A stretch of 64,000 nt of DNA, from assembly GCA_903929765.1 (NCBI GenBank), contig CAIYVX010000059.1, forward strand, positions 34,366 to 98,365. Reading direction: 5' to 3'. This document shows positions 40,347-49,490 of the stretch, in pieces. Both the position numbers and the translations under genes were made by a program. The stretch is from an uncultured Planctomycetia bacterium. Lineage in GTDB: Bacteria; Planctomycetota; Phycisphaerae; FEN-1346; JAACEH01. Position 1 is the first letter of the stretch; every line of letters starts with the position of its first letter. Under the pieces are notes generated by a model. It searched no databases, was not told where the DNA came from, and saw only the letters and a list, made by a program, of their open reading frames with translations.

Positions 40347-41900
40347 ATGACGAAGCGAATGACGATGGCTGCGCTGGGAGTTTTGTTGCTGGTCGCCCTG
40401 GCGCCGGTGGCAAATTGGACGAGTGCCGCCGCTCCCGCAGCGCCGGCGGCCGTTTCTTCCAAGCCCGCCGAGAAGGACGGCTTGCAGGTGACGGTGACGC
40501 TGGCGAAGGCGACCTTTGTCGCCGAGCCGGTGGAGTTTACGGTGCAGTTCAAGAACGTTTCGCAGCAGCCGTTCAACCTGTTCAACATCGATCACATTGA
40601 AAACTGGCAGATCCGATTTGCGAAACAGGGACCGGGGAAACCCGAATGGCATGAGTACGGGTTTAATGTTGCGGGGCTGCGGAAACTAACGGTGACGAAA
40701 ATGGCCCCGGGCCAGGTGGTCGCCGTGCCGGTCGTGGTGAACGACCTGAAAGGCCTGGCGCGCATCCTGTCGGGCGGCAAGGAAGAACAAGTCAAGCCCG
40801 GCAAGTACCTGCTGGCCATCGAAATGGATCAGGGCGACAACCACGAGAACGACCCCAAGCCGGGCGTGAAATACTGGGCCGGCGCTGTCACCACTGATCC
40901 GGTTGTGTTCGAGATCGCCGAGAAACCGGCCGCCCTGTCCTCCAAACCCGCCGAGAAAGACGGCTTACAGGTCACGGTGACGCTGCCGAAGGCCGCCTTC
41001 GCCGCCGACGAGCAGCCCAAGTTCACCGTGAAGTTCAAGAATGTTTCGGACAAACCCTTCGCCCTTCACGACATAGATTGGTTCTGGGATTGGAGTATCC
41101 GCTTCGACAACCTGACGAGCATGGGGCCGTGGCAACTGCGTCTGGGCGCCAAGGTGGAACGAGCTCAGGACTCCGTGAGAACCTGCGTCTGCAAGCCGGG
41201 CGAGACGGTGGAAATGCTGGTGGACTTGACGAGCCAGGCCGCGTTCCCGTTCGACTTCTACTGGTACGGCGAGCAGACCAAACAACCCGTCCCGCCGCAA
41301 AAGCAACTCGAACCCGGCAAGTACCGGCTTACGGTCGTGGTCAACCTGAAGGAAGGACCGGTGCGTCAGAACGAGGTATTCTGGGCTGGTCAGATCACGA
41401 CCAACCCGTTGGAGTTCGAGATCGCCGATAAGCAGGACAAGGCGGACGCAGCGCCTGCCCTGACGGTCACGATCGCGGAGCCGCTCTACCAGCAGCAGCG
41501 GGCGCTCGGCGTTGGCGGCAAGGAGAGCCATTTCTACGTCGTCGTGGCCAATGTCTCGAAGCAGCCGCAGAAGGTCTGGCGCGATTACTGTTCGTGGGGC
41601 TACGGCAATCTTACCTTCAAGATGATCGATGAAGCGGGGAAGGAGACGGTCCTGACGAAGAAGTTGCGAGACTGGGATCGGAACGAACCGATTTATTGTG
41701 TTCTCGAACCGGGCGACCTGCTGGTCCTCGATGTCCGCGCCGCCGAGTGGGTGAACTTCCCGAGGCCCGCAGCAGACCAGGGACGGAAGATCCGCCTGCA
41801 GGCGGTCTATGAAATCAAGCCCGACAAAGAGGCCGAGAAAGACGGCGTCTGGACCGGACGGGTCTTCTCCGAAACCAAAGAGTACGTCCTGACGGACTAA
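40347..41900 (+). CDS. Exported protein with three related beta-rich repeats
   Basis: AAAGGAG before ATG 40347; signal peptide MTKRMTMAALGVLLLVALAPVA. The 517-aa product has an internal duplication. SSKPAEKDGLQVTVTL opens both repeat 1 (about 30-190) and repeat 2 (about 195-365), each continuing FTVxFKNVSxxPF then a DxxDW/NW and IRF phrase. A third, more diverged unit begins APALTVTIAEPLYQQQ (about 368) with NVSKQPQKVWRDYCSWGYGN. Each looks like an Ig-like sandwich. Function not recognised; probably periplasmic or extracellular. Confidence 0.7.
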   Translation: MTKRMTMAALGVLLLVALAPVANWTSAAAPAAPAAVSSKPAEKDGLQVTVTLAKATFVAEPVEFTVQFKNVSQQPFNLFNIDHIENWQIRFAKQGPGKPEWHEYGFNVAGLRKLTVTKMAPGQVVAVPVVVNDLKGLARILSGGKEEQVKPGKYLLAIEMDQGDNHENDPKPGVKYWAGAVTTDPVVFEIAEKPAALSSKPAEKDGLQVTVTLPKAAFAADEQPKFTVKFKNVSDKPFALHDIDWFWDWSIRFDNLTSMGPWQLRLGAKVERAQDSVRTCVCKPGETVEMLVDLTSQAAFPFDFYWYGEQTKQPVPPQKQLEPGKYRLTVVVNLKEGPVRQNEVFWAGQITTNPLEFEIADKQDKADAAPALTVTIAEPLYQQQRALGVGGKESHFYVVVANVSKQPQKVWRDYCSWGYGNLTFKMIDEAGKETVLTKKLRDWDRNEPIYCVLEPGDLLVLDVRAAEWVNFPRPAADQGRKIRLQAVYEIKPDKEAEKDGVWTGRVFSETKEYVLTD

Positions 41901-41922
41901 AGCGCCGCCGGTTCCGGCGAAG

Positions 41923-43851
41923 TTACTGTCCCGGCCGCGGGCTGATCGGCCGGCCGCGGCGGGCATAGTCATAGACATTTAATGCCATAAGAAAATCTGA
42001 ATCGTAGTTGGTGATCATGTTCTGGTTCCAGAGGCACGACACGTCCTGCGGCGAGAGAATGAAGAACGTGAAGCCCGTGGCGTCGGTCAGCCCCTCGAGC
42101 GGCCGGGCCTTCTTCAGGTCGAAGTGCGACTGGCGGGTGAAGAGCGGATGGTCGGCCGGCAGCTTTTTACACTCCAGGCCGGGCCAGAGTTCCTGGGCGA
42201 GTTTGCGTACCGCCGTGGCGAACTTGGGCCGGCCGCAGCAGGCCTCGGCGAAGAGGAAGCCGCCGCGGTCCACGTAGTCCTTCAACTTCTTTTTCTCCTC
42301 GTCGGTCAGCTTTGGCCCGTCGTGGCCGTTGAAGAACAGCACCGGCCCGTCGAACCATCCGGCGACGTCGCTCTTGATATCGATGACCTCCCAGTTGAAC
42401 TGCCGTTCCAGGGCGTGCCCGGCGTAGTCCGTGACGTGGGCCACGTCGCGGCGATCGTTGCACCAGTCGCCGTCGTAGCGGAGTTTTTCGAAAAAGATCG
42501 GGGCGTGGCCCTTGGCCAGAAAGAGTAGGGCCAGCGAAGTTTCGACCGCATTGGCGGCGCTCTTGTGCGGCGACTGGTCTTTGGCGGCGGGCAAGAACGT
42601 TCGGAAAGTCGTCCCGTTGTTGCTAGGGCCCCACGAACCGTCGGGGTTCTGCTTGTCCAGCAACAACCGGGCCACGGCGGCGTACCAGTCGATGCGGCCG
42701 AAGTGTTTTTTGCCGCTGGCGGCGCCGACACGCTCGACTGAATAGAGATAATAATAATCGTACATACCCAGGCCGGCCGGGGCGCGGGCCGTCGCCGGCG
42801 GGTTGAGGAATTCGGCCAGATCGGCCTCGGCTTTGACCATGGCCGCGTCGATTCTCAAGTCGATCGGGCCGGCCCGGCCGCAATTTGCGGCCCCGACCCC
42901 GGAGAAGGCGCCCTCGTCGTGCAGATGCAGGAGGTCGGTGAAGATGTGCAGCGTGGCCAGGCCCGTGGCGGTCATCGACCGCCACGAGGATGATGTGGAG
43001 AAAGCTCTTTTGCCGCCCGCGGCGGAGGCTCTCATCGAAACGTAAGGCCAGCCGCCATCGGCGTTTTGGGTCTCCAGAAAATGGGTCTCGCAGGCCCGCA
43101 AGGCTTTCAAATCGAACTCCACCCCCGCTTCGGCCAACTTCCAGAGGGCCAGAACGGCAAACTGCGTGTTGGAGTTGTCGCCGGTCGGCTTGTAGGCCGG
43201 AGCGTTTCGGATAACGATGTTCCTGGACAACGGGTAGCTCCACGAGCCGTTGTCCAATTGCGTCGCGGTCAGAAACTCGGCCAGTTGGTTCATCCGCTTG
43301 TGGTCCGCCGGGGTCCGGGTGCTGGCCGGTTTCATGGCCAGAACCTGGGCGATCAGACTGGCCTCGTAGGTTTTGTCGGCGGGGCCTTCCAGGAGGAGCT
43401 TGGCGCCCTTCTCGCAGGCGGGATCGGTCACGCCGACGCCGGAGTAGCGCATGGCCAGCAGGGCCAGGGCGGTCTCGCCGTTAGGGTTGCCGAAGGAGTA
43501 CATGCCGGTGAAGCTGCCGTCGTCGTTCTGGACGCTCCTGAGGTAGGCCACGCCGCGGGCAATGGCCTCGGCTATGGTCTTATCGTTCACAATCCTGGCG
43601 GAGGGGGTGGGTGTCGAGAAATCGGCGGCCGGCTGGCCGGACGGCACGTTGCTGGAGGCCGCGACGGAGCTATTGGCCGGGGTCGCGCTGGCGGCCGAGG
43701 TGGGAAAGGTGAAAGGCTCTGCACTCGTCGCGGAAACCGCCGCAGGCTCGGCGCTCGGCGCGACCGCCGTGCCGTCGGCCCAGACGACGGCACAGACGAC
43801 GACCGCGCCGCCGGCGGCCAGCAGTCCGCTCCAGGCTCTCATTCCGGCCAT
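41923..43851 (-). CDS. DUF4159 protein with terpenoid-cyclase-like N-terminal domain
   Basis: A 642-aa protein, AAGGAG before the ATG, N-terminal signal/anchor (WSGLLAAGGAVVVCAVVWA) and an Ala/Ser/Pro linker. The middle (about 95-440) has alpha-barrel repeats of the prenyltransferase/squalene-hopene type (GVAYLRSVQNDDGSFTGMYS, QLDNGSWSYPL, ETQNADGGWPYVSM, QNPDGSWGPS). The C-terminal ~200 residues match DUF4159: LRYDGDWCNDRRDVAHV, LFFNGHDGPKLTDEEKKKLK, DYVDRGGFLFAEACCGRP. This fusion is typical of planctomycetes. No catalytic DXDD motif of true cyclases was found, so a structural or binding role is likelier than terpene chemistry. Confidence 0.85.
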   Translation of the reverse strand: MAGMRAWSGLLAAGGAVVVCAVVWADGTAVAPSAEPAAVSATSAEPFTFPTSAASATPANSSVAASSNVPSGQPAADFSTPTPSARIVNDKTIAEAIARGVAYLRSVQNDDGSFTGMYSFGNPNGETALALLAMRYSGVGVTDPACEKGAKLLLEGPADKTYEASLIAQVLAMKPASTRTPADHKRMNQLAEFLTATQLDNGSWSYPLSRNIVIRNAPAYKPTGDNSNTQFAVLALWKLAEAGVEFDLKALRACETHFLETQNADGGWPYVSMRASAAGGKRAFSTSSSWRSMTATGLATLHIFTDLLHLHDEGAFSGVGAANCGRAGPIDLRIDAAMVKAEADLAEFLNPPATARAPAGLGMYDYYYLYSVERVGAASGKKHFGRIDWYAAVARLLLDKQNPDGSWGPSNNGTTFRTFLPAAKDQSPHKSAANAVETSLALLFLAKGHAPIFFEKLRYDGDWCNDRRDVAHVTDYAGHALERQFNWEVIDIKSDVAGWFDGPVLFFNGHDGPKLTDEEKKKLKDYVDRGGFLFAEACCGRPKFATAVRKLAQELWPGLECKKLPADHPLFTRQSHFDLKKARPLEGLTDATGFTFFILSPQDVSCLWNQNMITNYDSDFLMALNVYDYARRGRPISPRPGQ

Positions 43852-44016
43852 GCGTTTCCGCTCCTTCCCGAGGATCCGTGGATCCCGGTGTGGACATTAT
43901 ACTATTTTATCCAAGCTAACGCCAATGCCGGGGGAACGGAAGGGACGCCGCCTCTACGGTTACACAACCCGTTGTGTTCCATGTGGTTACGTTGCGGCCG
44001 GTTTTCTGTCGGTCAT

Positions 44017-44045
44017 TTGCTTTTTCGAGCTTTTTGAGGTATAAT
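44017..44045 (+). promoter_or_regulatory. Promoter for the dockerin-type exoprotein
   Basis: TTGCTT (44017-44022), 17-nt spacer, perfect TATAAT (44040-44045). Leader of about 145 nt includes the hairpin at 44101. Confidence 0.7.
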
Positions 44046-44100
44046 TCATCCCGATAGATGCTTCAACGCCGGAGGGCGTCGGGCGGAGCAGGCTGTTCTA

Positions 44101-44166
44101 CGGGGATTGTGGCTGGGCACACGCCGGAGTTTGGCCGTGTGCCGTTGGCCCCAGTTCCCGTTTTTG
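44101..44166 (+). promoter_or_regulatory. 60-nt leader hairpin with T-run, copy 1
   Basis: Imperfect long hairpin CGGGGATTGTGGC...GGCACACG / CGTGTGCC...TTCCCG followed by TTTTT, ending 28 nt before the ATG. The same 60-nt unit (11 differences by my alignment) lies upstream of the gene at 45927. A-U pairs here become G-U pairs there. Looks like an intrinsic terminator used as an attenuator. Confidence 0.6.
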
Positions 44167-44194
44167 TTGGCTTGCGGCGGTTCAGGATGGAAAA

Positions 44195-45601
44195 ATGAAG
44201 AGTTTTCTGGCGATAATCCTGCTGTTGGCGTTGGCCGCGACCGTCCGGGCGGGCAATGTGCAGATGAAGATCGACCCGGCCAGCGTGACCTGGAACGACG
44301 CGACGGGGGTCATGACGGTCAAACTGATCTTCTCCAACTCCGGTGGCCAGACCACGGCGGTGACCGCGTTCGGCTCGGAAATGTACCTGACCGGGTCCAA
44401 CGGCGCCACCTTCACGCCCAGCACGGGTTTGTTGGGCGCCTCGACCGCGAAGATGGTCAGCCTGGCCGGTGCGGCCGGCTATGCCTGGTCGACTTTTAAC
44501 CAGTCCGTGGTCGGCGGGGCCGGCGCCATGACTCCCGGCAGCGGCGGCACCATTTTCGACCATAGCTCGTCGACCTCTGTGTCCATCAGCGGCGTGGCCG
44601 CCGGGGCGATGACGGCGCTGTATGCGTTCCATTACTCGGGCAGCCACAACGCCTTCACGCAGGTTTACGCCTGGGTGGTTTGCGACGACCAGGGCGGTGC
44701 TTACGACGCCGGCGACCCGACTTCGTGGGCCTACCTGAACGCCCCCGATGGCGCCTCCGGGCATGCCGTCCAAGTGACCAATCAGGGCGTCAATCTGGCG
44801 CCTGATTCGGGGTCGGAAACGGTCTTTCCGGCCCCCGGCGGGACGATCATTCTCTCCAACAGCGGGCCGTACCTCTACGGCCAGGTGATTACCGCGACGG
44901 CTTCGGCTCATGCGGGCTATTTCTTCGCCGGCTGGAGCGTGACCGGCTCGAGCACGCTGAGCAACTCGGCGGCGATCTCAACCTCGTTGACCGTCTACGA
45001 TAATTTCACGCTGACCGCCAGCTTCACGCAGGGAACATTGACGATCTCGGCCTGGACTTCGACCACCTGGGTCTACCAGAACACGTCGGTCACGACCCGG
45101 GACCGTCACGTGGTCGCGCTCACGGTCAGCGTGACGGCGGACAACTGGGGCAACAGCGCGTACACGACCACGGTGACGCAATCCGGCTCCGGCGTGGTGA
45201 CGCCGACGGCCGTCTGGACTGCGGGCACGCTGGTGACGCCGACCGCCAGCGGGAGCTGGTCCGGCCTGACGGGCTACCTGGTGGGCGGCCGGGTGAACGG
45301 GGCGGTGACCAGCGCCGGGAACCTGGCCCTGACGGGTTCCTGCACGGTCCACGTGGTGGTGACGGGGAACGTGGGCGGCAGCGCCTCGGCCGACGTGACG
45401 ATCCTGGTCCGGCCGCTGGGCGACATCGCCGGCCTCGCTCAGGTGAACAGCAGCGGCCTCACCATTCTCGACAAGCGTCTGAACGACTTCGGCATCGCGC
45501 CGCAAACCGACGCCGATTGCGACCTTTCGGGCGACGGCCACGTCACGGCGGTTGACCGGGTGCTGCTCAATCTGATTCTCCACGGCTTGCCTGTGCCGTG
45601 A
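44195..45601 (+). CDS. Exported dockerin-type protein with InlB-like repeat
   Basis: A 468-aa product with signal peptide MKSFLAIILLLALAATVRA. An N-terminal beta domain (about 20-195) of cohesin/Ig-like character is followed by an InlB_B/Flg_new-like repeat (ATASAHAGYFFAGWSVTGSS, residues about 225-280), another beta domain with many Thr/Val, and a C-terminal dockerin-like module: GDIAGLAQVNSSGLTILDKR then DADCDLSGDGHVTAVDRVLL. Its Asp/Asn residues fit type I dockerin calcium loops. Dockerins dock onto cohesins or surface partners. Likely cell-surface attached. It shares its leader hairpin and repeat type with the next gene. Confidence 0.8.
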   Translation: MKSFLAIILLLALAATVRAGNVQMKIDPASVTWNDATGVMTVKLIFSNSGGQTTAVTAFGSEMYLTGSNGATFTPSTGLLGASTAKMVSLAGAAGYAWSTFNQSVVGGAGAMTPGSGGTIFDHSSSTSVSISGVAAGAMTALYAFHYSGSHNAFTQVYAWVVCDDQGGAYDAGDPTSWAYLNAPDGASGHAVQVTNQGVNLAPDSGSETVFPAPGGTIILSNSGPYLYGQVITATASAHAGYFFAGWSVTGSSTLSNSAAISTSLTVYDNFTLTASFTQGTLTISAWTSTTWVYQNTSVTTRDRHVVALTVSVTADNWGNSAYTTTVTQSGSGVVTPTAVWTAGTLVTPTASGSWSGLTGYLVGGRVNGAVTSAGNLALTGSCTVHVVVTGNVGGSASADVTILVRPLGDIAGLAQVNSSGLTILDKRLNDFGIAPQTDADCDLSGDGHVTAVDRVLLNLILHGLPVP

Positions 45602-45748
45602 GGCCAGGACGGACCAGTCGGCGGCGTGTCGGATTCCAAGACATCATTTATCATTCTCTACGTATTTTTTGTCAACGGCGCAAACTCTTGTGGCACATGA
45701 AGTTGCGACGCGGCGGCGCTTTTCAGTCGGTTTTTCTGCCATTTTTGC

Positions 45749-45777
45749 TTGCATCGGACTTGATAACAAATCATAAT
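45749..45777 (+). promoter_or_regulatory. Promoter for the InlB-repeat exoprotein
   Basis: TTGCAT (45749-45754), 17-nt spacer, CATAAT (45772-45777). Confidence 0.5.
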
Positions 45778-45830
45778 CTAAACTAACAATAGGGTGTCCG
45801 GAGGGACATTTCTTAAGTGTATAAGTCACC

Positions 45831-45898
45831 CGGGGATTGCGGCTGGGCGCGCGCCGGAAGTCGGCGCTGTGCCGCTGGCCGCAATTCCCGTTTTTTTT
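45831..45898 (+). promoter_or_regulatory. 60-nt leader hairpin with T-run, copy 2
   Basis: CGGGGATTGCGGC / GCCGCAATTCCCG outer stem (closer to perfect than copy 1), inner GGCGC-type stem, then eight T, ending 28 nt before the ATG. Confidence 0.6.
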
Positions 45899-45926
45899 GC
45901 TAGAACGGCAATAGGAGAGATGAGTT

Positions 45927-47885
45927 ATGAGTACACGAAACTTATGTGCTATATTGGTTGTGTTGATGGCGGCGGTCGTGGGTTTGGCCGGTCCGCTGGC
46001 CAGAACGGCACAAGCGGACCCCCCCATCTACACCGTAACCGTGAACCAGACCGTCAGCGGCACTGTCACGGTCACCCCGAGCATGGCGAGCTATTTCTTT
46101 GTTGCGACGGCGACGGCCAATCCCGGCTACACTTTTGCTTATTGGACGGCGAACAACAGTGCCGTTCTGTCCAGTTCCACAGCAAACCCGACCACTATAA
46201 CGCCTGATGCGGCCAACACCACAATCACGCCCAATTTCACGGGCATTGTTTACGAGGTGAGCGGGGCGGTGACAAACAGCGGCGGCCTGGTCAGCGTTTC
46301 CACTGCGACCGGGACCATCGGTCAAGTTATCACTTTAAGCCAAACGCCCAGTCCGGGGTGCATCTTTGACCACTGGACGATGAGCGGGTCTGGAGCAACG
46401 TGGGCAGACACGAATAGTACCTCGATTATTGTCGGCAGCGGTAGCGTGCTGGTCACGGCGAATTACATCAATCCTGCCGACACGAATTATTACCAGGCGG
46501 CCCTGCACGACGTAATGACCAACATGAACCTCTCCACGTCGGCCACGCTGACGAGTTCGGGCGTGGCAGCAGCGGTAACGGCGGCGGTGATGGCAGGGGC
46601 ACAGGCGAAACTCTGGCCCTATGCCGCCAGCGAACCTTTTCCGAGTCATTACATGGGGTCAATCATCTGGAGTAATTCTTTTACCACCCAATCTTCTTCA
46701 CAGTGGGTTCCTAACAGCGCCTGTACTCTCACGCCGTTGAATTTTGCCGGTGGCGGGGCGTACTGGCAACCAACTCCAAATCTTGGAGCAAGTGCTGTTT
46801 CGCGTCTCACCATAAACGCTCTTCCTACGCCAATCAATATAAATCATGCCCAATGTAGGATTCGTTTTACTATCGAACCCGGTACAGATAGCAGCAACAC
46901 TGCCCTCAGTCTAGGACCAGCAGCTATACTTTTTCAAGTTACTGACGGAGGGTCTAATTACTTTCTTCATCCTATCTGGAGTTCCGGCGACCCTGCAATT
47001 GCAGGGTATTACGAGACTACGTTTTTAGTAGATGCGTGTTGCGGTTCGTGGACTCCATCGGCGGTTAGTTGGATGCAATTAGCTTTGACAAACTTTACTC
47101 CTTCAACACAACCGATTATATGTCTGCAAGAGATTAGTTTCTTCCAATCAACCTTGCCGCGAGCGGCCATAGTCATTTACTCCGATGCTGCTTACTCTTG
47201 TGGTAGTAATTCAGGTTCAGGGTCGGGGGATGCCGCTAATTATTTGCGAACGGCGATTTCGCCTTCGGCGGCTCCGTTCCAGTTTAATGTTATTCCGGGG
47301 TCACTCAGCAACGATGATTCGGTCTATATGTCCATTTCGCAGATGAACTACCAAGTGGCTATGGGAAACCATTGCGCCCTTTTTGCTTCTTTCTCTGCTG
47401 CTCCGGGGTTTGAGAATTGGCCGCCGCAGCTTCAATACAATGTCGTGTCCGCTGGGCAAAGTTACCTTCTCGCCAACGGTTGGTGTCGAAATAACAGCCA
47501 ACGAATCATGGGTGCTATTTCTGTTCAGCAAACAAAACTGAGTTCCATAGGCGCCTTGTCATCTTTGATCGACGCAATGACTGGTCATCAGAATCCAACC
47601 TATAGCGGCTATGGACATTATGAGGTCAACGGTGTTGGCTCGCTTCAGAATTTCGGGTGTACGACGCTCTACGCGGGGGCGGTTGCTCCTGCTTTAACTT
47701 TAGAAAAAGCCTTGCCAATAGCCATTGCCGGTCGAGGCATAATTGGGTATCACGCTCACTTTAATTCACAAGCAAATTACAACGCTTTCGTGTCTGATGT
47801 GAATAATTACATTGCACCCGCATGTCGAGCCGGGACTTTGGGCGTGACGACGATTATGGACTTGCGCGACGGGAATTTCAGGTAG
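45927..47885 (+). CDS. Exported InlB-repeat protein with possible degenerate NodB-like domain
   Basis: A 652-aa product, AGGAG before the ATG, signal peptide MSTRNLCAILVVLMAAVVGL. Two InlB_B-type repeats (ATATANPGYTFAYWTANNSA and SQTPSPGCIFDHWTMSGS, about 35-185) are followed by a ~460-residue region of AT-richer DNA. Its second half has the layout of polysaccharide deacetylase-like exoproteins (AAIVIYSDAAYSCG, MNYQVAMGNHCALFASF, GIIGYHAHFNSQANYNAF, CRAGTLGVTTIMDL). The catalytic TFDDG Asp pair and HxxxH are not intact, so if related it is probably inactive. The deacetylase relation is a weak hypothesis; export and the repeats are clear. Confidence 0.65.
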   Translation: MSTRNLCAILVVLMAAVVGLAGPLARTAQADPPIYTVTVNQTVSGTVTVTPSMASYFFVATATANPGYTFAYWTANNSAVLSSSTANPTTITPDAANTTITPNFTGIVYEVSGAVTNSGGLVSVSTATGTIGQVITLSQTPSPGCIFDHWTMSGSGATWADTNSTSIIVGSGSVLVTANYINPADTNYYQAALHDVMTNMNLSTSATLTSSGVAAAVTAAVMAGAQAKLWPYAASEPFPSHYMGSIIWSNSFTTQSSSQWVPNSACTLTPLNFAGGGAYWQPTPNLGASAVSRLTINALPTPININHAQCRIRFTIEPGTDSSNTALSLGPAAILFQVTDGGSNYFLHPIWSSGDPAIAGYYETTFLVDACCGSWTPSAVSWMQLALTNFTPSTQPIICLQEISFFQSTLPRAAIVIYSDAAYSCGSNSGSGSGDAANYLRTAISPSAAPFQFNVIPGSLSNDDSVYMSISQMNYQVAMGNHCALFASFSAAPGFENWPPQLQYNVVSAGQSYLLANGWCRNNSQRIMGAISVQQTKLSSIGALSSLIDAMTGHQNPTYSGYGHYEVNGVGSLQNFGCTTLYAGAVAPALTLEKALPIAIAGRGIIGYHAHFNSQANYNAFVSDVNNYIAPACRAGTLGVTTIMDLRDGNFR

Positions 47886-47977
47886 ACCTGACAGGAGAAA
47901 TTCGTGAATCGAATCCGCCGTCTGACGTTGTTTGGTCTGTTCTTACGTCACCAAACCGAAGCGGCGCCGGTGGTGAA

Positions 47978-49486
47978 ATGAACCACAAACTTCGGCGGAA
48001 AAGTTTCATGGCGAAGTTGGCGCTCATCCTGGCCCTGTTCCTGGCGGTGGCTCAGTCTGCGCCGGCCGTGGCGGCGGAGCCGAAGGCCAAGACGGAGACG
48101 ACTTATTACGCGCTCTACATCAATGGCTTCAAAGTCGGGTACATGAAAGATGAGCGGATGGCGGCGGACGGCCGGGTGACATCGAAGTCCACGAACGTCA
48201 TGTCGATGAAGCGTCAGAACACGGTGATCGAAATGTCCAGTCAGGAAACCGAGGTGGAGACGGCGGCGGGGAAACCGCTGCGGTTTGACCTGCGGCAGAA
48301 GGAAAGCCTGATGGTCATGACGGTTTCCGGTTCGGTGGACGACCAGGGCCAGATGACGGTGGCGACGGCCACGGGCGGCCTGGCGGCGACGAAAAAAACC
48401 GAGACCAAGCCCTATCCCGCCGGAGCGCTGATGCCGGAAGGCGTCCGGTTGCTGTGCGACAAGAAGGGCTTGAAGCCGGGGACGAAGTACGAATACCTGG
48501 CCTTCGACGCCGAAAGCCGGCAGGCGAGCCGGGTCGAGGTGGCGGTGGGCAAGAAGGAGACGATCACCCTGTTCGGGCGCAAGGTCGAGGCGATCCGGCA
48601 GTTGTCGATCCTGCACGCGCCGGGCGGCGACGTGACGTCGTTTGTCTGGGTCAACGAGGAGGGCGGGACGCTGCGCAGCGAGGGGACCGAGGCGGGGATG
48701 CCGGTGGTCACGGAACGGTGCAGCCAGTCCTTTGCCCTGAGCCCGGCGCAGAACTCGGAGGATTTTTTCTCGGCCCTGCTGCTGCCTTGCCCGCAGGCGA
48801 TTCCGGACGAGGCCCGGAAGATGACCCTGACCCTGAAGGGCAAAAACGGGACGAAGCCGGCGCTCCTGGAGACGGACATGCAGAAGGTCAAGGCCAACGA
48901 GGACGGGACGGTGACGTTGACGGTGGAGCGGCCGGCGCTGCCTGCGGGCCAGGGGCGGCCCTATGACGGCAAGAACGCGGCGGCGCTGGAGGCGCTCAAG
49001 CCGGCGCGGTACGTGCAGAGCGACGACGCCCTGATCGTGAAGAAGGCCCGGGAGATCGTCGGCTCGGAGAAGGACGCGGCCACGGCGGCGCTCAAACTGG
49101 CAGGGTGGGTATATAAGTACATCGAAGAGAAAGACCTGAACGTGGCCAACGCCTCGGCCAGCGAAGTGATCCGCCACCCGGAAGGCGATTGCAAGGAACA
49201 TTCGGTGCTACTGGCGGCCCTGTGCCGCGCCGCGGGGATTCCGGCCCGAATGGCCGACGGCTATCTGTTCGTGGCCCGAATCGGGAAGCAGAAGAACGTG
49301 TTCGCGGGCCACCAGTGGACGCAGGTCTATCTCGGCGGCAAATGGTACGACCTGGACGCGACGCTGGAAGCGCCGCACAATTCCCCGGGGCGGATTACGC
49401 TGGCCGTGGGCGACGGCAGCGAGAACGACCTGGGCGGCCTAAACGCCATGGGGTCGTTCACGATCACCAGTGCGACGGCCCAGTAG
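47978..49486 (+). CDS. Exported transglutaminase-like protein
   Basis: A 502-aa product from ATG 47978; signal peptide around MAKLALILALFLAVAQSAPA (a second start at 48008 would also export it). Residues about 350-480 form a transglutaminase-like cysteine-protease-fold domain. The Cys is in HPEGDCKEHSVLLAALCRAA, followed by GIPARMADGY; the His is in FAGHQWTQVYL and the Asp in KWYDLDATLE, giving a complete Cys-His-Asp triad. The N-terminal ~330 residues are beta-rich and unrecognised. Such proteins in bacteria act as peptidases or cross-linkers; substrate unknown. It is convergent with cpaE copy 3, 4 nt apart. Confidence 0.88.
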   Translation: MNHKLRRKSFMAKLALILALFLAVAQSAPAVAAEPKAKTETTYYALYINGFKVGYMKDERMAADGRVTSKSTNVMSMKRQNTVIEMSSQETEVETAAGKPLRFDLRQKESLMVMTVSGSVDDQGQMTVATATGGLAATKKTETKPYPAGALMPEGVRLLCDKKGLKPGTKYEYLAFDAESRQASRVEVAVGKKETITLFGRKVEAIRQLSILHAPGGDVTSFVWVNEEGGTLRSEGTEAGMPVVTERCSQSFALSPAQNSEDFFSALLLPCPQAIPDEARKMTLTLKGKNGTKPALLETDMQKVKANEDGTVTLTVERPALPAGQGRPYDGKNAAALEALKPARYVQSDDALIVKKAREIVGSEKDAATAALKLAGWVYKYIEEKDLNVANASASEVIRHPEGDCKEHSVLLAALCRAAGIPARMADGYLFVARIGKQKNVFAGHQWTQVYLGGKWYDLDATLEAPHNSPGRITLAVGDGSENDLGGLNAMGSFTITSATAQ

Positions 49487-49490
49487 CGGC

